64,000 nucleotides of DNA from Gnetum montanum (taxonomy: Eukaryota; Streptophyta; Gnetopsida; Gnetales; Gnetaceae). Location: contig MNCI01018178.1 of NCBI GenBank assembly GCA_015680685.1, positions 342,308 through 406,307 of the forward strand. Direction: 5' to 3'. The position numbers were made by a program, and so were the translations under genes. How positions within the stretch are numbered: the first letter of the stretch is position 1; every line of letters begins with the position of its first letter. Under the pieces are notes generated by a model. It searched no databases. It was given only the letters and a program-made list of their open reading frames with translations, and was not told the DNA's origin. Below are positions 33,756 through 45,189 of this stretch, in pieces.

Positions 33756-36700
33756 ATGGATATCAATACTCTTGTCTCATGGGGTGAGCTTGTGTGTGTG
33801 TTGAATGTTAGTTACTTGTTGGGTTTTATTTTCTTATTTTTCATTTTACAGGTTTTACATGTTCTAAGTTACTTACGTTTTTGGCTCTATGTAGGGGGCC
33901 TAATCCTTTTCTCCTTGTGGTTGAACTTGTCGGTGTGCTATCTTGGTTCGGCCCTTTGGAACAAAAAATGTCTAGTTATGACATGTGGATCGGGGTGCAC
34001 GTAATATGGTTTCATCCAAATGTTGGTGCCTTTTTATCATTTATTCTACAAAATTTCAGCGTTGTCATATGGTGTCATTTGAGTGAGCAGCTAACTCATG
34101 ATATTGTTGAGACCATGTTGCCTGGCTCGACGTGAGGTGTGTTAGCTTTCATTGTTGACATAGAAGAGGGGCTATATGCAGTCGAGGGAGGTGTTCTCGA
34201 AGGTCCTAGATCTACATGCTCTTTAACTCGTGTATGGGAATTGCCATCTTGCAGCCATTATAGTAGTAGTAGCACACTATTTTTATCTTGCCGTGTATAT
34301 ACACTATTCCAAAATCTACCTGGAACAGTATACCAAGTAGACAAGTATGATCTTTTATACATGTATTAACCTTGGTTCTCTTAGTGTTATAATCATTATT
34401 TACATATGGATACCTTTTCTTTCACAGGCCCTGCTTTGCTGAGCATGGATTGCATGAGGATGATAATGGAATTTCCATTGCATGCAAAGCCTTAGAGGCA
34501 TTCATGATGGGCCCCACACTTCATGTTGCTGTGCTAGTTTAGACCAAGGATGCTATTGTCAATTATCCTAGGTAGTTCTCTAGGGCCTTTGAACGTTGTC
34601 AAGTTCATGGCTGGCTACATGAGGATTAGTCTCCTAATGGGCCCATTTTTTCCCAAATGGTTGACCCTGCAGCAAGTGTACCTACTCCATTTGCTAGTGG
34701 TAAATGATTGTGTCCTAGGTTTGATTTTCATTTTTGTTAAATGATTGCTTATCATGTTCTTAATTTTAGCTCAATGTCTCCTGTGTCTTTTCTATAGAGG
34801 CCATTCCCCCTGATGAGGTTACCGTCATATCCAGGCGCACTGAGGCTACCCTCTGTATGAAGTTTGGAGAGACAGAGGAGTCACAATGGTGGTTGCACAA
34901 GAAGGCACCTGAACAAATCATCAGCCATCTTACCCACGCAGGCCTACTGGACTTATTTACTACCTTGACTCCCAACATTCCCGTGACTAAAATGGTTTTC
35001 ATCATTGAATCTTTTAATGATGACATCTCTTATTTTACTACACGGGTTTGGGGAGTGAAGGTGTCCTTCTACCTCACCGACGAATTCTTTTCCAATCTTT
35101 TCGGTGTACCAGTAGATGGGGTTAAGGTGGCGGTAGATAGGGGAACTAGAGAGTGGTGTGATCAAGGAACTTGAAGACTAGCTAGGTGTACCATGAGGTC
35201 CTAAGGGCTTCGCCATGTAGGACGATACTCACTTGGTGGAGGTAAACTTTTTGTACCTGCTCTTTAGAGCTCAAGCATTTTCCAAGTCTCTTTCCCAATC
35301 AAGAAGTATTAGGGTGGAGTTTACACGTGTTATGCATTCAGTCTTAGAGACTAGTATGCATTACGATTGGGTGTAGTTCCTCATATTTGGTCTCCATGGA
35401 GAGATCATCAGGCTATGCTCTAATGTTGATGCTAGGTCCCAATTCACCTTTGCCTTTTTTGCGGGCTATCTCTGTAGGTTTGCTGAGTTCTTAGTGGTCT
35501 ATGGAGATACCCATTATGTGTTAAGGGATCATTCACAGTTGTTTCTCCCTTGGATCTATCACCTATTTAACACCACCAGATGCCAAGATCCACCTGAAGG
35601 CATCGAGGAGTCAGTCTTTGTCACAAAATGGGGCACTGCCAGTCGTTCCCATCATTCGCGTGATAGCTTGGGATTGGATCCACCCCCGCTACACACAAGT
35701 GTTAGGAGAGCTAAGCACTTGATCCAGGAGATCGTCGAGAAGGCCAAGGCTAAGGTGAGAAGAGGTGAGCATCTGAGAGATCCTACCATAGGGGCGAGGC
35801 CGCCGAGGGCTAACAAGATTTGATTCACCTTGCCAAGAGTGGGTAAGTATTTTATTATTTTTGCTTTTAAGTGTTTTTTATCGCATTTTGAATTTACTTA
35901 TTTTCTTAAATATGTATGCCTATTACGTCATGCTAAATTTTAGATTTGTTGGTGTTAACAGAGGATACCCCCGAGAGGGAAAGGGAAGAATTAGCTCTAA
36001 TGGGTGAACCTGAAACAGTCACCACTGGGTGTAATGAAGAGGAAGATATGAGGGAAGAAGCAGTTGAGGCCATTCCCTTCTTATAGGAAGAGGATGGAAC
36101 GAGTACCATGGAAGCTACACTTGCTGAGGCTTCAGATGCCCTTAAGCACTCAAGCAAGGAGAAAGGTGTTTTTGATGGTTTCTTTGATGGGTCTCTGCAC
36201 CTTGGTGATCTGCCTGAGCTGACTAGCAAAGGGCCGCTTGGTAAGTCTTGTTAGTTTGATCTGCATTTCGTATCTTCTTAGTTTTATGCATTTTTTGACT
36301 ATCATGGCTTTTCTTGACATCATACATAGATGCTGAGGTACCTGAAGCACCAGCATCTCAGGTGGGTGGGTTGGAGTTTGAGGCCCCAGTTGAGATGCCT
36401 TCTCATATAGATTCAAGATCCACTGATCCATTGAGGTTGTGGCCTGAGATGCCCAATAAAGTGGACTTTGTTACTGGCATAGTCAACGATGTTTTTGCTC
36501 ATCTAAGACAGGCTAATCCTAAATTAGGTGTGTACTTTATACTAATTGCCTGAGTTCATTGCATTTTTGTACCTATTAGAGGTCTCTGGTTGGCTTATAT
36601 ACATAATGTTTGTACTTGTAGGTGCGAAGCTTCAATGGAGTCCTTCCAAGGCTACCCATATTGATGGTCTCCCGAAATTGCCCAGAGATATTGAGCAGAT

Positions 36701-37631
36701 CCCGAGAGGGATTTATGATGTGGTTTCGGGTTGTGTTGTCCCAAATGCTAAATCTCTCTGGACCTGCAGGCACTTAATTGAAAAGTTATGGCTTGAAATT
36801 CAATCATTGAAGGAAAATTTAGGGAAGGTGACAGAGGATAGGAATGACTTGCAAGCCTGTTATGACTTTGCATCTACTAGGTTGGCAGGTGACAGTACAT
36901 GGCATACATCTGAGATCACCTATGCACATTATTGGGTAGGCTTGAATCGCAAGGTGCAGGCGATTCGAGATTTGGCTGAATAGAGGGCCTAGATGGATTT
37001 ATTAAATAGGAAGTGCCATGATTGGAAGTCCTTCGCGTATAAAGTACAAAAATGGGGCTAGGATCAGAAAGATCATAAGCATCAATATAAAAAATGGTTG
37101 AAAGAGGAATCAGTGGAACATCGCGGGTTGGAGATGTTTGTGGAGGGGTTAGGTTTGCGCTCTTCCTATGAGAATTTTGTTGAATATACAGAAGTGGATG
37201 GGTCTCCTCAGAGATCCATTACCACTACCTCTAGGAAAGCTTCAACCAGTATGTTTTCTCTTGAGTGCCCCTCCTGGTCTTTCGTGGACAAGGGTAAAAC
37301 CTTAGCTAACATCGACCTCAAACTTGAGGGGGACTGGGCATGCATGTCTAAAGAAGAGATTCTATAGCGCTTGGAGGCTAATCTCAGGCCTTCCCCCCTT
37401 GTGAGTATTTTATTTCTTGCATTGTTTTATTGCTTTCAGTCATCATTTCTCTTTAGTGTTTTTTCTCTCTTTTACATGTTGTCTTCTTCTTTTTTGCACG
37501 TTTACTCATTTTGTTATTTTGTTTTCTCTTTCTGATAGGGATGTGGTGGTGATGAGGCTAGTCCTAGTGGGATGGGAGCTGATGACGTAGAGGATTTTGG
37601 AGACCAACCCCCTCCTAACACTAGTGCATGA
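33756..37631 (+). pseudogene. Opposite-strand spliced gene of Ogre-like element 2
   Basis: Exons by splice sites and match to element 1: a possible first exon from ATG 33756 (donor gtgagc at 33784), then 33895-34336, 34428-34699, 34798-35842, 35962-36240, 36330-36527, 36622-37400 and 37539-37631. Introns between matched exons are 89-138 nt with good donors (gtaagt at 35843 and 36241, gtgagt at 37401). Product in order: HAD-like region; a domain with NLFGVPVDG; acidic linker; WPEMPNKVDFVTGIVNDVF; coiled coil (LIEKLWLEIQSLKENL); acidic tail ending at TGA 37629. Some exons carry stops. Frame phase at the first junction does not fit perfectly, so exon 1 is tentative. Confidence 0.65.
33895..34336 (+). 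pseudogene. HAD/FCP1-like exon of the opposite-strand gene, element 2
   Basis: Reads PNPFLLVVELVGVL, then VIWFHPNVGAFLSFIL, NFSVVIWCHLSEQLTHDIVE, a stop, and STLFLSCRVYTLFQNLPGTV. It aligns block for block with 740-1184. The first HAD aspartate is Glu here, and the later Asp-Asp region reads Ser-Cys-Arg. Catalysis is not expected. Family assignment is inference from motif order. Confidence 0.5.
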
Positions 37632-37929
37632 TTTAGCTTATTGGTATTGTCAACCTTGTCATTTCTTTGCTAGTTTTTTGTTGGTTTTGTAATATGTGAA
37701 GACAAATGTAACATTATCATGGTGTAATATGTAGTTATTCTATTGCTGGGCTAACACTCTGCATTACATATATTTTTATATTTATGTTTTACTTTTTCGA
37801 GTTTCTCAGTGAATGTGAATGTAAACTGGAACTGTGTCTAGCGAAATATGAAATGAACATCATAACCTGCAAAAATGTAAATGATAATGATGTAGCGAAA
37901 TTTTGGTAAATTGGTGATATACTGTGCTC

Positions 37930-38150
37930 TAGTTTAAATCCATTTTAGGCTAGGTGCATCAGTTTAATGTCATGATGGACTATTGTATCTTTGTTGAAGA
38001 AAAAGAGGAGACTATAGTTGTTTTTGGTGAAATTTTATTTATTTATTTTTATGGAGGAAATAACCATTCCTGACCATGGCTAGTTTAACATCATTGTGGA
38101 TGCTTAGTAGTTTAACGTCATTTCGGATGAGTAGTAGTTTAACGACTGAG
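37930..38150. repeat. tagttta-type degenerate repeat between spliced gene and protease
   Basis: Units such as cagtttaatgtcatgatgga and tagtttaacgtcatttcgga, related to the array at 28195-28520. They lie between the ends of the two convergent genes, as do the unrelated-looking 27-bp repeats of element 1 (4625-4766). Confidence 0.65.
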
Positions 38151-38169
38151 TAGCTTCTTTAATTTTCAA

Positions 38170-38870
38170 AGATTGACATGGTGTGTTGGCGTAATCGTAT
38201 ATTCAGCGTCTCCTTCGCTAATTATGTTAAATGGAAATTCTAACCATGAGACGTCTAGGGGAATAACCCCTATGTCAGTCTACTCTGATGTTTCCATGTT
38301 TTGTAGTGTTTCCATATCTTCTAGGGGATCATGGTTTAGAGATTGGTTATCATTTTGGTTGTCAATGTATATGGCTTCTTGTTTAAGCTTGAGAGTAGTG
38401 TTATCCTGTTTAGGCTCATTGAATTCGACTTCTGAGCCTTGGTTTGTGCCTACATGTGCAGAGATGTTGGGTGTAGCCGCATCACCATGTATAATGATTT
38501 CACCACCTTCATAGGGCAAGTGAATCTCTTGGTGGATGGGTGAGGAAACCGCTTTTAATTGGGCTACCCACGATCATCCCAATATCAAGTTAAATCCAGG
38601 CATCTTGTCTACGACTACAAATTCAGCTGACATGGGGAATTGGTCCCCTACTATGAAATCCAAAGTTAGTTTTCCTTTGACAACTACGCGTGATCCACTG
38701 AATGATTTCTAGAATGTTGTGGAAGTTGGTTTGATTTGTTCAGTTAGCCCTAACTATTTGATGACAGGGTATGGTACTACGTTTGTGGCTGCCCCATCAT
38801 CTATGTGAACCCTATGTATTTTAAATTGATTTACTTGTATAGTTATGAACATGGGTGCAGTGGTGACTCC
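38170..38870 (-). pseudogene. Aspartic protease region, element 2
   Basis: IHRVHIDDGAATNVVPYPVI at about 38830-38770 carries the active site; then FNLILG at about 38590 and SSPIHQEIHLPYEGGEIIIH at 38560-38500. Matches element 1 (4854-5731). Stops at about 38756, 38708 and 38578. Confidence 0.75.
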
Positions 38871-38879
38871 TCTTTTTTT

Positions 38880-41800
38880 AATCTATTTTTATGTTATCCG
38901 TGTTGAAGCCTAGTGATGTAGCTCTTGATCCTTGATATGGAGACATTACTACATGAATGGAAGGTTCATTTGCAAGCAAGTCTTCGCTAACTAGGATCGA
39001 TGTTAACATATGTACTAAGGCTTCACGATGAACTTGAGAAGTCAACATGAGGTCATACAAGCTTAAAGATGTATTTTTTTGTTTAAGTGCCTGTGTGACC
39101 TGAGTTAGGGCACTAGCCAAGTCTTTACTATTTGGTGTGCTCTTGCAAGTTTATACTTGGTCCATTGGACCCAACAGCTATATCTCTTATGGAATGGTTT
39201 TCGTGTGGTCTCATATGATAGTTGGGTTTGACGTATCTATGATTCTTGATTTTTTACTTTCGTGACTCGTGCTTGGCTCATCATTTGTCGGAGCCATAGG
39301 TATAGCATTTAAGGGAGTGGGTATCAGTGGCCCCAATTCAAGACTTTGACGTTCTTTTTTCAACCGTTCTCTAGTAATTCTGTTGGTGAGGTGTTCTTGC
39401 GAAGGTTGTGGGGGAACCGTTGAAGCTTGAACATTGGGTTATTTTGGGACCCAGATTACGAATGGAGTGGGTCAGGGTTGCGGTTGAACAGTTGGAGGTG
39501 GTTGTGTGTTAGGGTGTTTAGGCACTCTGATGATGAACGGGGTTGATTTGGTTTGCGATTGAGGAGTAGGAGGTTGAATATTAGGGTGCTTGGGTACCCT
39601 GATTATGAAGGGAGTTGGTCGATTTTGTGCTGGTACCTCCGTGGCTGCAACCGTGGGTGGCACCTAGACCATAAAGGGAGTGGGCCAGGTAGGCGGTTGC
39701 ACATTTGTGGTTGCATTGGCAGGGGGTACATGAATGACGAGTGGTTTTGTAGGTGTAGGTGGGTTGTATGTGGGATATGAAGATTGTGGGGATGATGTTG
39801 ATGCTGTAGGAGGAACATGAATCACGGAAGGTTTGTTGGGCATTCCTTGCTGTTTTCCGATATGGATCATGTTAATAACGTAAGGAGCTTCCTTAGTATT
39901 GAGGGGATCTTTGTATATGCCCATAGATTGATTCTGCGGTTTAATAGGGTTGGCATCATCAAATGTTATTTCACCCCTATCAATTATACATTGTATGTCT
40001 TGTTTGAGGGTGAAACAATAATCAGTACCATGCCCATTTCGTTGATGGTACTTGCAAAATTGATCTAGTCTAAAGCCTTTTGGAATAGGAGGCTCATTTT
40101 GTGTTGCTAAGCTTGGGTTTTTGACCAATTCACAAAATTGGTCGTGTCTCTAGGCTACCCCTGGGGACAACTTCTTGTGTTTAATGGCCCTAGCCTTCAA
40201 AAGTTGATCTAACAACTGGGAAGACTTCATGGGGAGCAGTGTGTATTGAGCAGGGTCTTTCCTCTCAAACGTACATGCATGACCCGTGTTAGTAGCTTGT
40301 GTGGTAGATGATTCAGTTGTATGTGCAGGAGTGGTTCTCTTGTAGTTAACGGGAGTAGTAGGTGGTCTGCCTTGCTGTCCTGCATTGGTAGGTTGAGTCT
40401 CCGCTATTGCTGCTACTGTTGCTTTAGCTTTTTCTTTATCTTTTTTAGTCTATTGACTTCTAAAGGCTAAGTAAGTAGGGTCATGGCTATTTTGAGCTGC
40501 CTCTCCTATGTTTTTAATTTATACAAAAGCTTTTCTTAGAGTGTGCGCATTTAGATAGTACAGTTTTGATTTGACAAAATCACTCATGGCTCCCTTAAGA
40601 ATCGTAAGAAGGTATGTTTCTGGGATTGGCTCATGAAGTTCATTGAGCACAGCGCTCCATATTTGGATAAATTTTTGTACAAGTTCAAGCGGTGCTTGTT
40701 TTACCTATATCAGACTGTCCAAGGTTGCTTCAAGTTTCAGGTTGTATTTAAACATGGTAACAAACTAGTGTAAGAGATCCTCCAAAGAGTATATGAAGTT
40801 GCGAGGTAAGGCTCGGTACCAGTCTAATGCTCTGCCAGTGAGGGACATGGCGAACACACGCAAGATTGCATGGGGCCATGCTTGAAGCAACAAGCATTCT
40901 AGTCTAAATGTGACTAGATGAGCGTTGGGGTCACCTTCCCCGTTGTATTTGGTTATCTAAGGTAACAAAACTCCTTTGGGCAAGGTTAATGGTGATACCG
41001 AAGAGCTAATAGGATTGTCTTAGTAAAAATCTAACACTTTAAGCTCTTCATTGTTAGTGGTTTTGAGGCATTTTACCTCATCAGTGAGCTCTTGCATCAT
41101 CTTTTTGGCTTTGGCCCATTCTTGGGCACTTGGTGGAGTAGTAGGTTGGCTAGTTTGAGTTCCATACAAGTTAGACTATTGTACGGTTGGTAGGAATGAT
41201 GATTGTTGAGTGATCGGAGGTTGCACTTGTGGAATATTTACAGTGGGTGCCACTAAGGGTGGCATACCGTAAGGTGTAGGTTGTTGTTATTGTTGTTGAG
41301 TGATAGGGGCAGTCCATTGGCCAATTGTGGGTTGTGGAACAGATTGTTGTGACTAGACAACTAGGACGAGCCATTGCCCAACTGTGGGTTGTGAAGGGAG
41401 GCTTTGTACCTGGTGTTGTACTAGAGGAGCTAAGGGTATGGTATGAACCTGCACTCATGGGATAAAGTGTGTAGATGTGGAAGCAGGTATCACAGATGGC
41501 ATTCCAATTACTTGGGGTGGGAAAGTTGCTCCACATTAATTTGAGAGGGGCGTTGTTGGGGTTGTACTTGTAAGAGAGGGGATAACGTGGTGACTAGAGG
41601 AATAGTGGGGATGGGTACATTGAATTGAGAGTTGGTCATAGGGAGAGTGGAAATAAGAGTGGGTGCTTCCTGTTGGGGAACATGCGCTTGAGTGGTTTTA
41701 AATGAATGGAGGGACATGGTCTCCCCCGTGAAAGGGTGAAATAACGGATTCACATAAGTGTGCAGACTGAGAGTATGGTATGAATCCCCATGTTTGGACT

Positions 41801-42230
41801 GAGCCGCAAAATTATCTTCTTCATCTTCTTTTTGAGGTTCTACAGTGGATTGGCGTAAGGTTTGGTTCCTTGCCATGAGGAGCTAGGATATAAGTTCATG
41901 ATGAGATTCAGATAGGGGAATCACATCGTATGCTAAGGGGATAAAGTTATGGCCCCCCTTATAGATGAACTCAAAATGTCGTTTTGCTTCTATTTCCACG
42001 CGATCGGTGGGTAGGATGGCCTGGATCTTTATGCAGATGAAGTTGTATTATTCCGGGGTGAGAATTGTATAGGCGGGGTCTTTGCCTTGTAACCTAAGTG
42101 ACTGATGGGTTGGTCCTCAAAGGTTCATCCCTCCAATGGCGACTATGGATTCGGTTGCGGTCACAAATTTTGAGATTTCAGCATTGAAGTCAGAAATGGG
42201 CAGTGTTGCTTTGATCTGGGATGCTTCCAT
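38880..42230 (-). pseudogene. Gag region, element 2
   Basis: Starts at ATG 42230 (MEASQIKATLPISDFNAE). The N-terminal domain matches element 1 (YNFICIKIQAILPTD), then a Pro/Gln/Thr-rich stretch (41171-41876), the capsid core (about 41100-40200) and a CCHC-like knuckle FCKYHQRNGHGTDYC at about 40060-40010 with its cysteines and histidines in place. Behind it a linker (39420-39880) repeats a TPFIIRVPKHP-type motif six times. Frames are broken by stops throughout. Confidence 0.8.
39420..39880 (-). repeat. Six-fold peptide repeat in the gag-protease linker
   Basis: Successive copies read PSVIHVPP, KPLVIHVPP, TPFMV-x-VPP, TPFIIRVPKHPN, TPFIIRVPKHPN and TPFVIWVPK, separated by 15-40 Pro/Gln/Thr-rich residues. 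Element 1 has FVIRVPQ in the equivalent place. Confidence 0.7.
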
Positions 42231-42259
42231 GTGTGTAACTGGTTTGACTAGCTGAATTT

Positions 42260-42845
42260 ATGTAAACAGCGTATGTAAGCCTAGCTTGAGCGAACTAGGT
42301 TCAGCGTAAGCAAGCTCAGTGTGTGTAACTGGGTTCATCGTGAGCAAGTTCAGCGTGTGTAACTGGGTTCAGCTTGAGCAAGCTCAGCATGTGTAACTGG
42401 GTTCAGCATGAGCAAGCTTAGCATGCGTAACTAGGTTCAGCGTGAGCAAGCTCAGCGTGCGTAACTGGGTCCAGCGTGAGCAAGCTCAACATGCATAAAT
42501 GGGTTCAGCGTGAGCAAGCTCAGTGTGCGTAACTGGGTTCAGTGTGAGCAAGCTCAATGTACGTAACTAGGTTCAGCATGAGCAAGCTCAACATGCTTAA
42601 CTGGGTCCAGCATGAGCAAGCTCAGCGTGAGTAAATGGTTTCAACGTAAGCAAGCTCAGCGTGCGTAACTGGTTTCAGCATGATCAAGCTCAGCGTGCAT
42701 AAATGGTTTTAGTGTAAGCAAGCTCAGTGTGTGTAACTAGTTTCAGTGTGAGCAAGCTCAGTGTGCGTAAATCTGGTTTCAGCGTGAGCAAGCTTAGCGT
42801 GCTGGTTTCAGCGTAAGCAAGCTCAGCGTGCATAAATCTGCAATG
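42260..42845. repeat. 34-bp tandem repeat array in the 5' leader of element 2
   Basis: About 17 units of 34 bp made of two half-units: cagcgtgagcaag and ctcagcgtgcgtaactgg. Lies between gag and PBS, the same place as the unrelated 167-bp array of element 1 (8710-9580). Stop-rich in all frames. Confidence 0.92.
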
Positions 42846-42942
42846 TGAGCAAGCCTAGAATGAATGAGGGTTTTGGTTTCAGTGCTTAATTAGTGCAAAG
42901 TTTCGAACCATGGGATGACTAAGGTTTTTTCAAATGGTAAGT

Positions 42943-42961
42943 GGCCCTCCTTCTAGTGCCA
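42943..42961 (-). other. Primer-binding site, element 2
   Basis: Minus strand TGGCACTAGAAGGAGGGCC, five bases from the LTR end and identical to that of element 1 (9588-9606). Confidence 0.82.
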
Positions 42962-42966
42962 ATTTC

Positions 42967-44712
42967 TGTGCTATCTGAAATCATCAGCGTAAGGCTAGAG
43001 AAAAAAGAATGCCGAAAGATCTCCGGAGAGATACAGAAGGCCCTACCTTTGCATGAGGGTAAGCTGGAAAATCGAAGGCAGAGTGCCTTGGATGGTCTGC
43101 ATGCAGATCAACCAAGGACTTCCCCGAGCGTATGTTATTTCCTGCGTTAGGATTATCGTCACAAACATAAAATAGGGAAAATAATGTAACGCACAGTAAC
43201 GTAACAAAACATAACGAAACGTAATGAAACGTAACAAGACGTAATGAAATGTAATAAAAAGTAGAACATATTTAGGAACATGCAATGGAACAGAACAATG
43301 TAGAAACTAAATCAAAATAGGACAATCGATGGAAAATAATGAAAAATGTTGTATTAATTAACAAGATGTGCACCGGTCAAAACGTAGTTGCGTTGCAAGT
43401 CGAACGTTAAGCTCCGATGCGAGGTGTTTATAGGTGTTGGGAATCACGTACGTTCAAGCTTAGGATTTTTTGTTTTCTTCCTTCAAATTTTCCAACCCTA
43501 TTTATGTCCATGAATAGGGTATTTATGAATTTTTCTAGGCCTGGGAGTAGGAATGAATGAGATCAATGGCTGCGAGATGAGAGAAAAATGGATCGCGTGA
43601 CAAGTGTACATGGGCAAACTATGTTCTAGACCACGTGCACTATATCTTACAATGCAAGCTAGATTATGCCCATGGACACGACATAAGGGCTTGATAAGCT
43701 CACAGATGGTGAGGCTTACAATGAAAATTTACAATGAATTCCAAGAGGGATTGACTCTGGCTCGCTTGAAACTTCATGGTCCTTTGAACTGGCTGCTGCA
43801 GGATGTCGATTTCAGTGGTTTAATGGCTGTTTGAGGCATCTCTGCTTCACTAGGGCTCCCAACGTGAGTTGATTTGATCCTGGCACATCCTCAACGTGTG
43901 TTTGGAGTGCTTTTTTCTAGGTGTGAATAGTGCTCACGCTAATGAATAATGCTCAGCGTGAGCTGGGCGTGAGCTAGGCATGAGCTAGGTGTGAGCTGGG
44001 TGTGAGCTAGGTGTGAGCTAGTTGGAATGGTTCATTTCACACTAAATCCTGATTTTCAAGGCCTATCCTTCAAGTGTAACTACTGCCTACCTTTGGGGGC
44101 CACCTAGGTGCTGATTTTAAGCCTGTTTGTGCTCAATTTGAGCCATTTTGATAACTCACGCTGGGCTCATGCTGTCAGCGTGACTCCAGCATGACTTGGG
44201 CATGAGTTGGGCATGAGCTAGGCATAACCAAGCCAAAATGCCATGTTTCACACCCAAAATTTGATTTTTGATGCATGTTAACAAGTAGAACTGTTTCCTA
44301 TCCTTGGGAGTTGAGTTGATGCTGAAATTGTGCTTGGGACTACTTGTTTAGTCCAATTTCTGTTTGGTCACGTTGGGCTTACACTCCAGCATGACCCCAG
44401 CATGACCTGGGCGTGACCAAGGCATAACCAGTGAAAACAGTGCATTTTCAAGCCCAAAATCAGGATTCTGAGGGTTGGGAACCTAGGTTAACCATTAGTG
44501 GACCTTTAGGGTGACTTGTACCTTCAAAATGAGGCTATTTTGACACTGTTTGAGGTTGTTTTGAGTCACTCACGCTGGGAGCAAGCTAGCTTTACAACAT
44601 GGGCAAGCTGGCTTGAGTTCCATGTTGTAATCGAGAGTTTTCTTCTCAAGACTTGAGAGGCTCTTAATTGTTCTTGTTTCAAAGTGCTGAGCTGAAATTT
44701 TGTGGTGTTTTA
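42967..44712 (-). repeat. 5' LTR of Ogre-like element 2
   Basis: 1746 bp, tgtgct at 42967 to gtgtttta at 44712 (the terminal CA is now TA; the 3' LTR keeps CA). It is 63 bp longer than the 3' LTR; 55 bp of that is five extra 11-bp units at 43958-44023. Confidence 0.92.
43958..44023. repeat. 11-bp minisatellite in U3 of element 2
   Basis: Six head-to-tail units of gtgagctgggc/gtgagctaggt. The other LTR has a single unit (26332-26342). Confidence 0.95.
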
Positions 44713-44717
44713 GCCTT

Positions 44718-45189
44718 GTCATTGCTAGCAATGCCAGATTTTCAACCTTGATTGTTATGTCAATGCTTCTTTGGTTATGCAAAACATTCTTGAAGGATGG
44801 ACTAAAATTTATTCTCATCACCTCATGGATCTAGAAAACATGCAACGCTTGAGCTACTATCTTGTATGTGTTATGATGTGTCCATGGTCATATCCTCTGT
44901 TGTCCCTCTCTTGGCTTTGTTTTCATGTCTGGCAAAAGACCTTCTTCCTTAGATGTTTCTTCCAAAGGATCAACATTACTTGTGGTAAATTTTCCTTAAT
45001 AATTAACCCTTTTTAAATCCCTTAGTTTTCTTTTAAGCATAAGGTGATTACAACATACTATGCCCAAGGCTATGAGGTAACTAAAATTAGCAAGTTGTTC
45101 ACATTATTTTGATCAATTACTATTAGTTACTATGATGTTCTAGAATAAGATGTTGGAAAATTTTCAAAAATTTTAAATTAGGCATTCTT
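44718..45189 (-). other. Noncoding remnant of element C right of the nested insertion
   Basis: AT-rich, no domain readable in any frame. By position it should be the extra-ORF or 3' untranslated part of element C, but I see none of the motifs found in E and H. Confidence 0.5.

Larger units (their letters stand above)
25350..44712 (-). mobile_element. Complete Ogre/Tat-like Ty3-gypsy element 2 (19.4 kb)
   Basis: Two 1.7-kb LTRs, PPT, PBS and perfect target duplications gcctt (25345-25349 and 44713-44717) define it fully. Order on minus: 5' LTR 42967-44712, PBS 42943-42961, tandem-repeat leader, gag 42230-38880, protease 38870-38170, opposite-strand spliced gene 33756-37631, spacer, RT, RNase H, archaeal-type RNase H, integrase 28535, tandem repeat, PPT, 3' LTR 25350-27032. 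The second RNase H and large size place it in the Tat/Ogre group. LTRs differ at about one base in ten over a 235-bp stretch compared by eye, mostly transitions. Frames are broken. Confidence 0.93.

Noticed and set aside
42260-42845. Regular 34-bp repeats that look like a CRISPR array
   Set aside because: Units are contiguous with no unique spacers, and the array is the leader of a plant retrotransposon.
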